Shown one piece after another: positions 1-6,813 of a DNA stretch of 10,764 nucleotides (its first letter is position 1; each line of letters starts with the position of its first letter). The stretch covers positions 1-10,764 of the forward strand of contig JAAYAV010000462.1 of NCBI GenBank assembly GCA_012719195.1, read 5' to 3'. The position numbers were made by a program, and so were the translations under genes. Below the pieces are notes generated by a model. It saw only the letters and a list, made by a program, of their open reading frames with translations. It made no database searches and was not told where the DNA came from. Source of the stretch: Anaerolineae bacterium (GTDB lineage: Bacteria; Chloroflexota; Anaerolineae; DRVO01).

Positions 1-732
1 GCCGGGCAGTACGATCACGGGCAGCAACAAGACGGCCGCGGCGACGGCCGAGACGGCACGGATGAAGCGCACCACGGCGCCGTTCCGGAACAGGGGGAAA
101 CTGCTGGCCATGAAGATCGTAGCGGGAGAGAGAAGCGCGAGCGACGCCTGGAAGCCGCGGATGGCCCAGTCGTAGTGATAGCCCGAGACGCTCCCGCAGG
201 CGATCACAGCGGCCAGCAACTGGTAGAAGAGGGTGAATGTGACGCCTGAGCGAGACCGCCGCTCTCCTACCGTGAAGGCCAGGCTGAGCACCGAGAACAA
301 CAGTGCCGTCGCCAAGTTAGTGAGCTTGAGTACCAGCGCACCGGGAAGCTGCGAGCGAAGGGTAACGGTCAGGTCGATCGTCTCCCCATCACGGAGGAGC
401 GACAGATGCATAGGCGAGCCCGGGCCACCTGAGTACAGCGGTATCTTCTGGTCGGGGGGCACACCGTCGATGCAGAGCACCACATCGTCCAGCCGAACTC
501 CGGCCGCCTCCGCTGGGCCACCGGGGGCCACTCGGACCACGACGAAGCTTGAGCCCAGCCACTCCAGCCCGTCCCACGGCGTAGTGATGTGCGCCCTGAT
601 GCCCATCACAACCAGCACGAGCACCGGCAACGCTACCGCGATGCTCAGCCAATCGAGCGCGGGCAGCACCTCGCCGCTGCGGGCCCTCCAGGACCTGTCC
701 CGACTCATTGCAGCGCTAGGAGGCCGGGCCAT
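1..732 (-). CDS. PDZ-domain multi-pass membrane protein, N-terminal part of a ComP-like sensor (partial, runs off left edge)
   Basis: The frame is open from an ATG at 732 to the window edge, giving 244 residues; no stop is reached. Translation shows a first membrane helix at about 27-45 (IAVALPVLVLVVMG), a PDZ domain at about 60-126 (VAPGGPAEAAGVRLDDVVL, then IDGVP and a final LRDGETIDLTVTL strand pair), then at least four more hydrophobic helices at about 130-155, 163-184, 191-212 and 221-243. This order, one TM, PDZ, then a bundle of TMs, is that of the N-terminal sensor half of Bacillus ComP-type histidine kinases. The kinase domain itself would lie outside the window and is not seen, so kinase function is inference. 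The 732 start has AGGA four bases upstream and overlaps the end of the isoprenyl synthase gene by 17 bases, implying translational coupling; an in-frame ATG at 708 is an alternative but lacks a ribosome binding site. It could instead be a PDZ membrane protein with another output domain. Confidence 0.72.
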   Translation of the reverse strand, partial: MARPPSAAMSRDRSWRARSGEVLPALDWLSIAVALPVLVLVVMGIRAHITTPWDGLEWLGSSFVVVRVAPGGPAEAAGVRLDDVVLCIDGVPPDQKIPLYSGGPGSPMHLSLLRDGETIDLTVTLRSQLPGALVLKLTNLATALLFSVLSLAFTVGERRSRSGVTFTLFYQLLAAVIACGSVSGYHYDWAIRGFQASLALLSPATIFMASSFPLFRNGAVVRFIRAVSAVAAAVLLLPVIVLPG

Positions 733-1684
733 GCCGTCCTACCGGGTCCAGCCAAGCGACCGTGTCCGCCAGTGCTGTCCAGCCCGAAGAGGCGCGGTTA
801 AGGGTAGGGTCCAATAGGAGTTGCCGCGCCTTCACAGCGCGCGCAGACGCCTCCAGTCGCAGGTAGCGGTCGGCTCCCATCTCCTGCAGCTTGGCGTACA
901 CTCCCGCTACCGCCTCCCGCCGGCCACTTCTTACCTCCGCCAATCTCGCCGCGAGTTCCTCCGCATCCGCTCCCTCCGCCACCGATAGCCCGTATGCCAA
1001 CGCCATGGAACCGGTCCGCAGGTCGGCCGGATCGTCACCGCCCAGGCCAATGAGGTCGTCGAGAAGCTGAATCATTTCGCCGATGCACATCCCCACTTCC
1101 GTCATCGCTGTGGCCTCCCGGCTGCCCGCGCCGGCACTCAGCGCGCCCGCTCGGCAGGCCAGGGAGAAAGGCCGTCCACCCTTGGCCGATAGCACCTGCC
1201 AGGCCCACTCCAGCGGATCGGCCGACTCGTCCATGTGAGCGCCTCGCTCCTGGCCCGCCGTCACTGCCAACCCGTACCGCGCGAATTCGCTAACTAGTAG
1301 CCTCCCCCGGGTGGGCTCATGGCCGCCCTCGCGACCCAAACAGGCGCAGCAGGCGAACAACAGCGCCGTGGCCACGTTCAGGTCGGTGTGCGCTTCGGTG
1401 GACGGCCCGAGGATGGACGGGTCACCGTCTTGAAGGTCATCCAGAAGCTTAGCTGCCAGATAGAGGCCCGACCAGGCGGCCGCCACGTCCAGCGTCAAAG
1501 GTGTCGGCTGACCCACTGCCTGGGCGGACCACAGAGGAAGAAGGACGGGGAAGTCACGGGTGATGGCGGCTTTCCAGGCCCGCTCCACCAGAGGCGCAAG
1601 CACCTCCGCAACTTGACTGGGACCGAGGGCGATGGCCCTCAAGAGGCTCTCACCTACATCCTCGCGGCCAAACCCGTAGCCCAT
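716..1684 (-). CDS. Isoprenyl diphosphate synthase family protein, ComQ-like
   Basis: This 322-residue protein has the all-alpha trans-isoprenyl diphosphate synthase fold signatures: a first Asp-rich motif DDLQD at 82-86, the AKGGRPF lysine region at about 167-173, and a second Asp-rich motif DDLIG at 209-213 followed by a DLRTGSMALAYGL segment like the usual D-L-x-x-G-K-x-T-L-P. The last Asp of the second motif is Gly, and the GGKRxRP motif expected ahead of the first Asp motif in chain-elongating synthases is not recognisable (FPVLLPLWSAQAVGQP is in its place). Since that motif binds IPP, the protein may transfer a prenyl group to another acceptor instead of elongating a chain, as ComQ does to the ComX peptide. 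The neighbouring ComP-like gene supports this. The ATG at 1684 was chosen over the upstream TTG at 1729 because GAGGAG lies 8 bases before it. A degenerate polyprenyl synthase for quinone or carotenoid synthesis remains possible. Confidence 0.8.
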   Translation of the reverse strand: MGYGFGREDVGESLLRAIALGPSQVAEVLAPLVERAWKAAITRDFPVLLPLWSAQAVGQPTPLTLDVAAAWSGLYLAAKLLDDLQDGDPSILGPSTEAHTDLNVATALLFACCACLGREGGHEPTRGRLLVSEFARYGLAVTAGQERGAHMDESADPLEWAWQVLSAKGGRPFSLACRAGALSAGAGSREATAMTEVGMCIGEMIQLLDDLIGLGGDDPADLRTGSMALAYGLSVAEGADAEELAARLAEVRSGRREAVAGVYAKLQEMGADRYLRLEASARAVKARQLLLDPTLNRASSGWTALADTVAWLDPVGRHGPAS

Positions 1685-1692
1685 CTCCAGCG

Positions 1693-1698
1693 CTCCTC
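1693..1698 (-). promoter_or_regulatory. Ribosome binding site of the ComQ-like gene
   Basis: The minus strand reads GAGGAG here, eight bases before the ATG at 1684. It decides the start in favour of 1684 over the in-frame TTG at 1729. Confidence 0.65.
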
Positions 1699-1800
1699 GG
1701 CCGACGCTGCGCCACCCTCCCCGGCACAATGACGCCGGCGGGCCCCAGACCGAGGCTCACCGGCGCCAATACGGGCCCCCCGCTTCCGGCAACGGCTCGC

Positions 1801-3522
1801 TTACTCCTCGGCGGTTGCTTCCTCCGCCACGGCTGCGCCATTGCTCCCCACCAGAGGCTTCCATTCCCCGTGGAGCCCTTCCTCGGTCACCCCGTAATAG
1901 TAGTGACTGGCACCGGACGCGTCTAGCTGTGCCAGGTTGTACTTCATGCGGTTGCCGCGCTTGTAGGACTTCGACACACCCAGATCGCCCGACCACTTGA
2001 TGGTAGGCGTCTGGCGAAGCGTCTTGTCGTGTTCCGTGATGGCGTAGCGCCAGAGGCGCCGCGCCGACTCCTTGGTCACATCGGTAACCAGGCTGCGGTT
2101 GCGCAGGTCGCGCAAGGCGTGGTACCGGACGCCTTTGCGCTCCTCGATACTGACCACTTCGACGCCGGTCCGCGGCGGCGCCACCCGGAACGTCGGGGCC
2201 ACCGCTTCCTGGTGGTTCCCGTCGTCCTTCGCCGTCGCCTTAGTATCGGCAGTCTGGCGCGAAATGATCTGCACGATCTCGTCCCGCACCGCGAGGCTGG
2301 TCTCCGTCTCCTGGCGAACGTATATCTTGCTGCCGTCGAGCGTATACGGCTTCGAGGGGCCGCTGGGAACAGAGACGCGCAGGATCGGTTTGCCCTTGCT
2401 CTTGAGCGAGGTTATCTCCACGTCCAATGCCGGCGCGATCCGGCGCTGGATGTCATTGCGGAGAATGCCGATGGCTTCCTCCGGCCGATCCACTCCCTTG
2501 GGCGCCACCGACGCTCTCGCCGACACGCCGACGTAGACAGTCCCGCCGTTGGTGTTGGCGAAGCCGACGATGTCGCGCAGCACGGCGTGAAGACGCCCAC
2601 CGCGGCGGCCCATGCCCTCGTGGAAGGACTGTACGATGCTCGGTCCCGCTTCCCGTGCCGCCTGGACGTGGTCAAAGGGCTCGCGCGCGGCCCGATAGGG
2701 TCGCATACGCGTGAAGTCGGTCCCTTCGAACACCTCCTTGAGAGCGGCGTAACTGAGATTCGGAAGCAGCACCTCCATGGCTCGCCCACCAACACCGAAC
2801 TGGGTCCGGTCCGTCGGGTCGTCATCCAGGCGGTGGCAGTCAGAACCCTGAATGATATGCATGCGACGCGGATACTCGGGACGCGATCCGTTGAAAAACT
2901 CAGACGTGCGCTGCCGCCTGGTGCTCTCCAGGTCCGTGACCTCCAAGGCATGGAGGTTCGGGTCCTGGGTGAAGGCGATCTTGGTCTGCCCACCGAAGTT
3001 GAGCCCCTGCAGGGCGACTCCGTGGGTGGAGTTCGCGTGGGCAGCGATCACAATCGCTCCCGCCTCTCGCATCATGCGGTAGACGGTGAGCACGTCCACG
3101 GTCGCGCCCACCTCACCGGTGCCCACATCTATGCGCGTGGGGGGAATGCCCATGTTAAGCAGAAGGTGCTCGATCGCTCGGACGGAGGTCTCGTCGGAGA
3201 AGACCCCCAGAATATGGAACCCGAAAGTGGCCGTGAACTCGACCGCCGGCAAGACCAGTATCTTGCGCAACAGGCGACGATACTCCAGCAGGTTTTCCTT
3301 CTCCTTGCCCTGGAGCCGGCCCAAGCTTTCCAGCAGCTCAAGGTCTCGAACCTCGCTCAGCAGTTCGGCGTAACCACGTACCGTGTTGTGGTCCGCGAAC
3401 GCGATTATGTCGAGCCGTTTCTCCTCCGCTTTCTTCAGAATGTCGAGATAGCTCACACCCGTCTGTCGGTAACACTCCGATGCAGGCGTGTGCAAGTGCA
3501 GGTCAAATCGATACCAATTCAT
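1801..3522 (-). CDS. PHP-domain phosphoesterase fused to Schlafen AlbA_2 domain
   Basis: A 573-residue protein from the ATG at 3522. The N-terminal half (about 4-235) is a PHP metal-dependent phosphoesterase with all expected metal-binding motifs: FDLHLHTP at 7-12, ADHN at 43-46, the AVEF glutamate at 95 with a following GFH (His 103), AAHAN at 160-164 and GSDCH at 227-231. The region at about 295-420 looks like an AlbA_2 (Schlafen-type, formerly DUF4325/AAA_4-like) domain: FANTNGGTVYVGV, then GKPILRVSV and a KIYVRQ strand. The final 120 residues contain a conserved-looking module (RYHALRDLRNRSLV, ARRLWRYAI, HYYYGVTEEGL) that I cannot name. PHP domains hydrolyse phosphoesters, and AlbA_2 domains bind nucleic acid and are tRNA nucleases in mammalian Schlafens, so a role in nucleic-acid processing, regulation or defence is inferred. 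An in-frame ATG at 3555 would add 11 residues; 3522 puts the DLHLHT motif at the usual distance from the N terminus, although its AAGGAG is only three bases away. It lies 69 bases after lon and is probably cotranscribed. Confidence 0.82.
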   Translation of the reverse strand: MNWYRFDLHLHTPASECYRQTGVSYLDILKKAEEKRLDIIAFADHNTVRGYAELLSEVRDLELLESLGRLQGKEKENLLEYRRLLRKILVLPAVEFTATFGFHILGVFSDETSVRAIEHLLLNMGIPPTRIDVGTGEVGATVDVLTVYRMMREAGAIVIAAHANSTHGVALQGLNFGGQTKIAFTQDPNLHALEVTDLESTRRQRTSEFFNGSRPEYPRRMHIIQGSDCHRLDDDPTDRTQFGVGGRAMEVLLPNLSYAALKEVFEGTDFTRMRPYRAAREPFDHVQAAREAGPSIVQSFHEGMGRRGGRLHAVLRDIVGFANTNGGTVYVGVSARASVAPKGVDRPEEAIGILRNDIQRRIAPALDVEITSLKSKGKPILRVSVPSGPSKPYTLDGSKIYVRQETETSLAVRDEIVQIISRQTADTKATAKDDGNHQEAVAPTFRVAPPRTGVEVVSIEERKGVRYHALRDLRNRSLVTDVTKESARRLWRYAITEHDKTLRQTPTIKWSGDLGVSKSYKRGNRMKYNLAQLDASGASHYYYGVTEEGLHGEWKPLVGSNGAAVAEEATAEE

Positions 3523-3591
3523 TCGCTCCTTCTTCGTGCCTAGTCGTGGAGCCATACGCCCTCAATGAATGAGCGCATGGCCCCCAATGGT

Positions 3592-6090
3592 CTAGGACCC
3601 TGTTGATAGCGCCGTGGCCAGAGCGTCTTCTACTCGGTCCACCAGGACAATTCGCATCTGCTCACGCACGCTGGCTGGTATGTCGTCCAGGTCTTTCTCG
3701 TTACGCGTCGGCAGGACCACAGTAGATAGCCCGGCCCGGTGCGCCGCGAGGACCTTCTGCTTGATGCCACCGACGGGCAGGACCTGACCCCGCAGGGTCA
3801 CCTCACCAGTCATGGCTACGTCGCCGCTAATCGGCCTTCCGCTGAACAACGAGACGAGAGCGGCTGTCATCGTCACGCCGGCCGACGGTCCGTCCTTGGG
3901 GACCGCACCCGCGGGAACGTGAATGTGCAGGTCGCTCTTACGCACCAGCTCCTCGTCCACGCCCAGTTCCTCGGCGTGTGACCGCACATAGGTGAGCGCT
4001 GCCTGCGCCGATTCCCGCATCACCTCGCCCAGTTGCCCGGTGAGGGTCATGCGCCCGTCGCCGGTCATCCGCGCTGCCTCAATGAACGTGATGTCGCCCC
4101 CTGCATACGTCACCACCAGACCGGTGGCCACGCCGGGGACCTGCGTCCGCTCGGCCGACTCCTGGAAGTAGACCGGCTTGCCCAGGTAACCCGCCACATC
4201 CTCGGCCTTCACCGAAGTTAGGCCGTCGGAGCGGCCGGCGCCGACCTCCACCGCTACTCGGCGAGCCACGGCCCCGATACGTCGCTCCAGCTCACGCACG
4301 CCCGCTTCGCGGGTGTAGCGCCGGATGATGGTACGCAGCGCCTCATCGTCGAACGCGAGTTCCCCTTCCCGGAGTCCGTTCTCCAGCAATTGGCGCCGCA
4401 CCAGGTAGAGCCGAGCTATGTGTAGCTTCTCCTCCTCGGTGTAGCCGTCCAGCTGCAGGATCTCCATGCGATCGCGCAGCGGTTCCGGTACCGGATCGAG
4501 TAGGTTGGCGGTGGTGATGAACAGCACCTGGGACAGATCGAATGGTACATCGAGGTAGTTGTCGCGGAACTCGACGTTCTGCTCCGGGTCCAGGACCTCC
4601 AGCAGCGCCGAGGCCGGGTCGCCCCGGAAGTCGCGGCCTAGCTTGTCCACCTCATCCAGCATCATCACCGGGTTTCGCGTACCAACCCGGCGCAGAGCCT
4701 GGATGATGCGTCCCGGCATGGCGCCGATGTACGTGCGCCGATGCCCCCGTATTTCGGACTCGTCGTGCAGGCCGCCCAGGGACGTGCGGATGAACTCCCG
4801 CCCCATGGCCCGCGCGATGGACCGGCCGAGCGAGGTCTTGCCGACCCCCGGAGGCCCGACAAAGCACAGTATCGCGCCTTCACGCTCCCGGCGAATCTTG
4901 TCCGAACTCGGACCTTCCGGCTCTTCCTCCTGCTTCCGCTCGGAGCGTAGCTTGCGTACGGCCAGGTACTCGATGATCCGATCCTTGATCTTCTCCAGAT
5001 CGTAGTGATCCTCGTCCAGCACCTGCCGCGCGTGCTCCAGGTCGAGCCTATCCTCAGTAGTGACCGACCAGGGCAGGCCGGCCAGCCACTCCAGGTAACT
5101 GCGGATGACGCCGTACTCGGCCGCGGCCGAGGGTAGGCTGGCAAGCCGGCTGAGCTCCCGCTCCGCCTCGCGTGCCGCTTCCTCGGGGAGAGCGGCTTCC
5201 TCGATCAACTCCCGCAGGCGTTCCACCTCGGCCGTCTGCTCGTCGGCCTCACCCAACTCCTTCTGGATGGCCTTGAGTTGCTGGCGGAGGAAGTACTCCC
5301 GCTGCGTCTTCTCCATCTCAGACTGGGCTTCCGACTGGATCTTGCGGCCCAGTTCCAGGACCTCTAGTTCGCCGCTGAGGACCTCGGTCAGCCGGCGCAG
5401 CTTCTCCTTGATGCTGTCCATCTCCAGGATGGTCTGAGCGTCTTCGGGCTGCATCTGGGCGCTGGTCGCCACCAGGTAGGCCAGCTGCCGGTTGTCGTCG
5501 ACGTTCATCGCGGCGACAGACAACTCCTCCGGCAGGTAGGGCACCAACGAGACCAACCGCTGGAACTGCGACACAACGTTGCGGGCCAATGCCCGCGTCT
5601 CGACGTCGTCCTCGACCGCCTCGGGGATCGGCTCGGCCAGCACCTTTGGGTAGGGCTCCATTTCGAGCACTTCGATGATCCGGTAGCGCTCCATGCCCTG
5701 CACCATGAGGCGCAAGGTGCCGTCCGGCTGGCGGATCATCCGCGCCACCATCACCGTGCTGCCAACACTGTGCAGATCCTCGGGCGTCAGGTCGTGGTCC
5801 TCGTCCTGGTCACCGTGTCGCAGCACCACCAGAACCGGGCGACGGTTCACCACCGCCTCGTCCACCAGCCTAACCTTGGCCGGATCGGCTATGCCCAGCG
5901 GCCGAACGGTCGCCGGAAAGACCACCATATCGGAGACGAGCACGCCCAACTCCACCGGCTCTGCCGGCTGATCCTCGGTCGGCTCCTCCTCGCTCAGGAC
6001 CGCCTCTTCCACCGTCTCCAATTCTCCAGCGGCTCCGCCGCCCTCTTCGGGCTCCAGGGCTGGGGCGCTAGTATCGTTGCTCTGACTCAT
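3592..6090 (-). CDS. lon: ATP-dependent Lon protease
   Basis: Lon is a cytoplasmic homohexameric AAA+ serine protease that degrades misfolded and regulatory proteins. From the ATG at 6090 the product is 832 residues, slightly longer than typical LonA because of an acidic, Glu-rich N-terminal extension of about 45 residues. A LON substrate-binding domain follows (about 47-240, beginning ELGVLVSDMVVFP), then a coiled-coil linker (about 240-320), the AAA+ module with Walker A GPPGVGKT at 412-419 and Walker B VMMLDEVDK at 475-483, and the C-terminal protease domain with catalytic Ser736 in KDGPSAGVTM and Lys779 in GGIKQKVLAAHRAG. All key residues are intact. An upstream in-frame ATG at 6147 would overlap the hsp20 stop codon and has no ribosome binding site, so 6090 is preferred; its own site (GGAG 11 bases upstream) is modest. 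It sits 44 bases after hsp20, giving a protein quality-control operon. Confidence 0.97.
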   Translation of the reverse strand: MSQSNDTSAPALEPEEGGGAAGELETVEEAVLSEEEPTEDQPAEPVELGVLVSDMVVFPATVRPLGIADPAKVRLVDEAVVNRRPVLVVLRHGDQDEDHDLTPEDLHSVGSTVMVARMIRQPDGTLRLMVQGMERYRIIEVLEMEPYPKVLAEPIPEAVEDDVETRALARNVVSQFQRLVSLVPYLPEELSVAAMNVDDNRQLAYLVATSAQMQPEDAQTILEMDSIKEKLRRLTEVLSGELEVLELGRKIQSEAQSEMEKTQREYFLRQQLKAIQKELGEADEQTAEVERLRELIEEAALPEEAAREAERELSRLASLPSAAAEYGVIRSYLEWLAGLPWSVTTEDRLDLEHARQVLDEDHYDLEKIKDRIIEYLAVRKLRSERKQEEEPEGPSSDKIRREREGAILCFVGPPGVGKTSLGRSIARAMGREFIRTSLGGLHDESEIRGHRRTYIGAMPGRIIQALRRVGTRNPVMMLDEVDKLGRDFRGDPASALLEVLDPEQNVEFRDNYLDVPFDLSQVLFITTANLLDPVPEPLRDRMEILQLDGYTEEEKLHIARLYLVRRQLLENGLREGELAFDDEALRTIIRRYTREAGVRELERRIGAVARRVAVEVGAGRSDGLTSVKAEDVAGYLGKPVYFQESAERTQVPGVATGLVVTYAGGDITFIEAARMTGDGRMTLTGQLGEVMRESAQAALTYVRSHAEELGVDEELVRKSDLHIHVPAGAVPKDGPSAGVTMTAALVSLFSGRPISGDVAMTGEVTLRGQVLPVGGIKQKVLAAHRAGLSTVVLPTRNEKDLDDIPASVREQMRIVLVDRVEDALATALSTGS

Positions 6091-6134
6091 ACCTTCGAAC
6101 TCTCCGCCATTACTGAGCCGTCCAAACGGCAAAT

Positions 6135-6500
6135 CTACTCGGGGCATTCAGACGGTGCATCGGCGCCATTCACTATGACGCGCACCGTGCCGGACTTCGG
6201 GACCCTTACCAGGAGGAAGCCGGACTTGTACTCCGCGGCGACGCCGCGAATGTCGGCCCGGCGCGGCAGCACTGCCCGCGTCTCGAAGGGGCCATGCGAT
6301 ATCTCCATTCGGTGATATCCGACCTTCTCCTGATCGTCCTTCCTCACGCCTGACACGGTAAGGACCCGTTCGGTGAGCTGTATGCTCACCTGCTCCGGGT
6401 CCACACCAGCCAACTCGACCCGGACCACAATCTCATCAGCGGTCTCATAGACGTCGGTCGGTGGCTGCCAGACGGCGCGGCTAGCTGCGTTCCATGCCAT
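6135..6500 (-). CDS. Small heat-shock protein, Hsp20/alpha-crystallin family
   Basis: A 121-residue ATP-independent holdase chaperone that would bind unfolding proteins in the cytoplasm. The alpha-crystallin domain occupies about 14-101: PPTDVYETADEIVVRVELAG, the LTVSG strand, YHRMEISHGPFE and the signature AAEYKSGFLLVRVPK near the end. A short VRVIVNG tail may hold the I-x-I-like anchor. The start is uncertain. The ATG at 6500 (GGGAG ten bases upstream) is chosen because the predicted transcription start lies only a few bases before the alternative GTG at 6608, which would add 36 low-complexity residues with no family resemblance and would have to be translated almost leaderless. It is the first gene of the hsp20-lon transcript, with lon starting 44 bases after its stop. 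Confidence 0.9.
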   Translation of the reverse strand: MAWNAASRAVWQPPTDVYETADEIVVRVELAGVDPEQVSIQLTERVLTVSGVRKDDQEKVGYHRMEISHGPFETRAVLPRRADIRGVAAEYKSGFLLVRVPKSGTVRVIVNGADAPSECPE

Positions 6501-6522
6501 CTCCAAAGGACTCCCATAACAT

Positions 6523-6540
6523 CGCCGGAAGGATCCGGCG
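6523..6540 (-). other. Perfect hairpin in the hsp20 leader (possible thermosensor)
   Basis: The minus strand reads CGCCGGA-TCCT-TCCGGCG, a seven-base-pair perfect stem with a four-base loop, ending 22 bases before the hsp20 ATG at 6500. A self-complementary GGCACCGGTGCC lies further upstream at 6582-6593. If translation starts at 6500, both are in a leader of about 110 bases. Small heat-shock genes are often controlled by RNA thermometers, but no ROSE or fourU pattern is recognisable and the stem does not cover the presumed ribosome binding site, so the function is a guess. Confidence 0.4.
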
Positions 6541-6619
6541 TGGTCTCCGATCGGCCTCCGGTACCCTGATCTCACTGCTCGGGCACCGGTGCCGGCTGGG
6601 TTGTTCACACATCCGCTCT

Positions 6620-6648
6620 AGTATAGCATTCTTATCAATGCTTATCAA
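6620..6648 (-). promoter_or_regulatory. Predicted sigma70-type promoter of the hsp20-lon operon
   Basis: On the minus strand TTGATA (6643-6648) and TATACT (6620-6625) are separated by exactly 17 bases, close to the consensus -35 and -10 boxes. This predicts a transcription start near 6613 for hsp20, lon and the genes behind them. The spacer contains an inverted repeat AGCATT-CTTATC-AATGCT (6625-6642, plus strand), a plausible operator. No CIRCE or HAIR element is present. Confidence 0.68.
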
Positions 6649-6650
6649 TG
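6631..6650. repeat. Perfect 10-bp tandem repeat over the hsp20 promoter
   Basis: The plus strand has CTTATCAATG twice in direct succession with no mismatch. The copies supply the -35 box and much of the spacer of the hsp20 promoter. Ten bases is about one helical turn, so two copies would put identical sites on the same face of the DNA, as expected for cooperative binding of a regulator. It could also be a chance duplication. Confidence 0.75.
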
Positions 6651-6796
6651 TTGGGCCTGCCTCGCCACACACTCGCCCTAGCCACCGTCACGGCGATCGG
6701 GAAGCCTCGCCACTGGCCAAGTGGCCCCCGGTTGACCTATCCTGTCGAGCGCCAAAGACACGCAAGCGCCGGTCTGCTTCCACCTCAGTCGTCCAC

Positions 6797-6803
6797 GGGA
6801 GGA
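6797..6803 (+). promoter_or_regulatory. Ribosome binding site of the metF-like gene
   Basis: GGGAGGA lies ten bases before the ATG at 6814, supporting that start. A TTGACC at 6732-6737 could be a -35 box, but no good -10 box follows at the right distance, so the promoter is not assigned. Confidence 0.6.
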
Positions 6804-6813
6804 CACCATACCC

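Noticed and set aside
716..820. C-terminal tail of the ComQ-like protein (two Trp residues) as a fused ComX-type pheromone
   Set aside because: The WTALADTVAWL segment aligns naturally with the final helix of isoprenyl synthases, and no fused pheromone is known; nothing else supports it.
2029..3543. Long plus-strand open frame of 504 codons opposite the PHP/AlbA_2 gene
   Set aside because: It is exactly antisense to a gene with clear domain motifs, is Arg/Val/Leu-rich as expected of a GC-rich shadow frame, and shows no recognisable domain.
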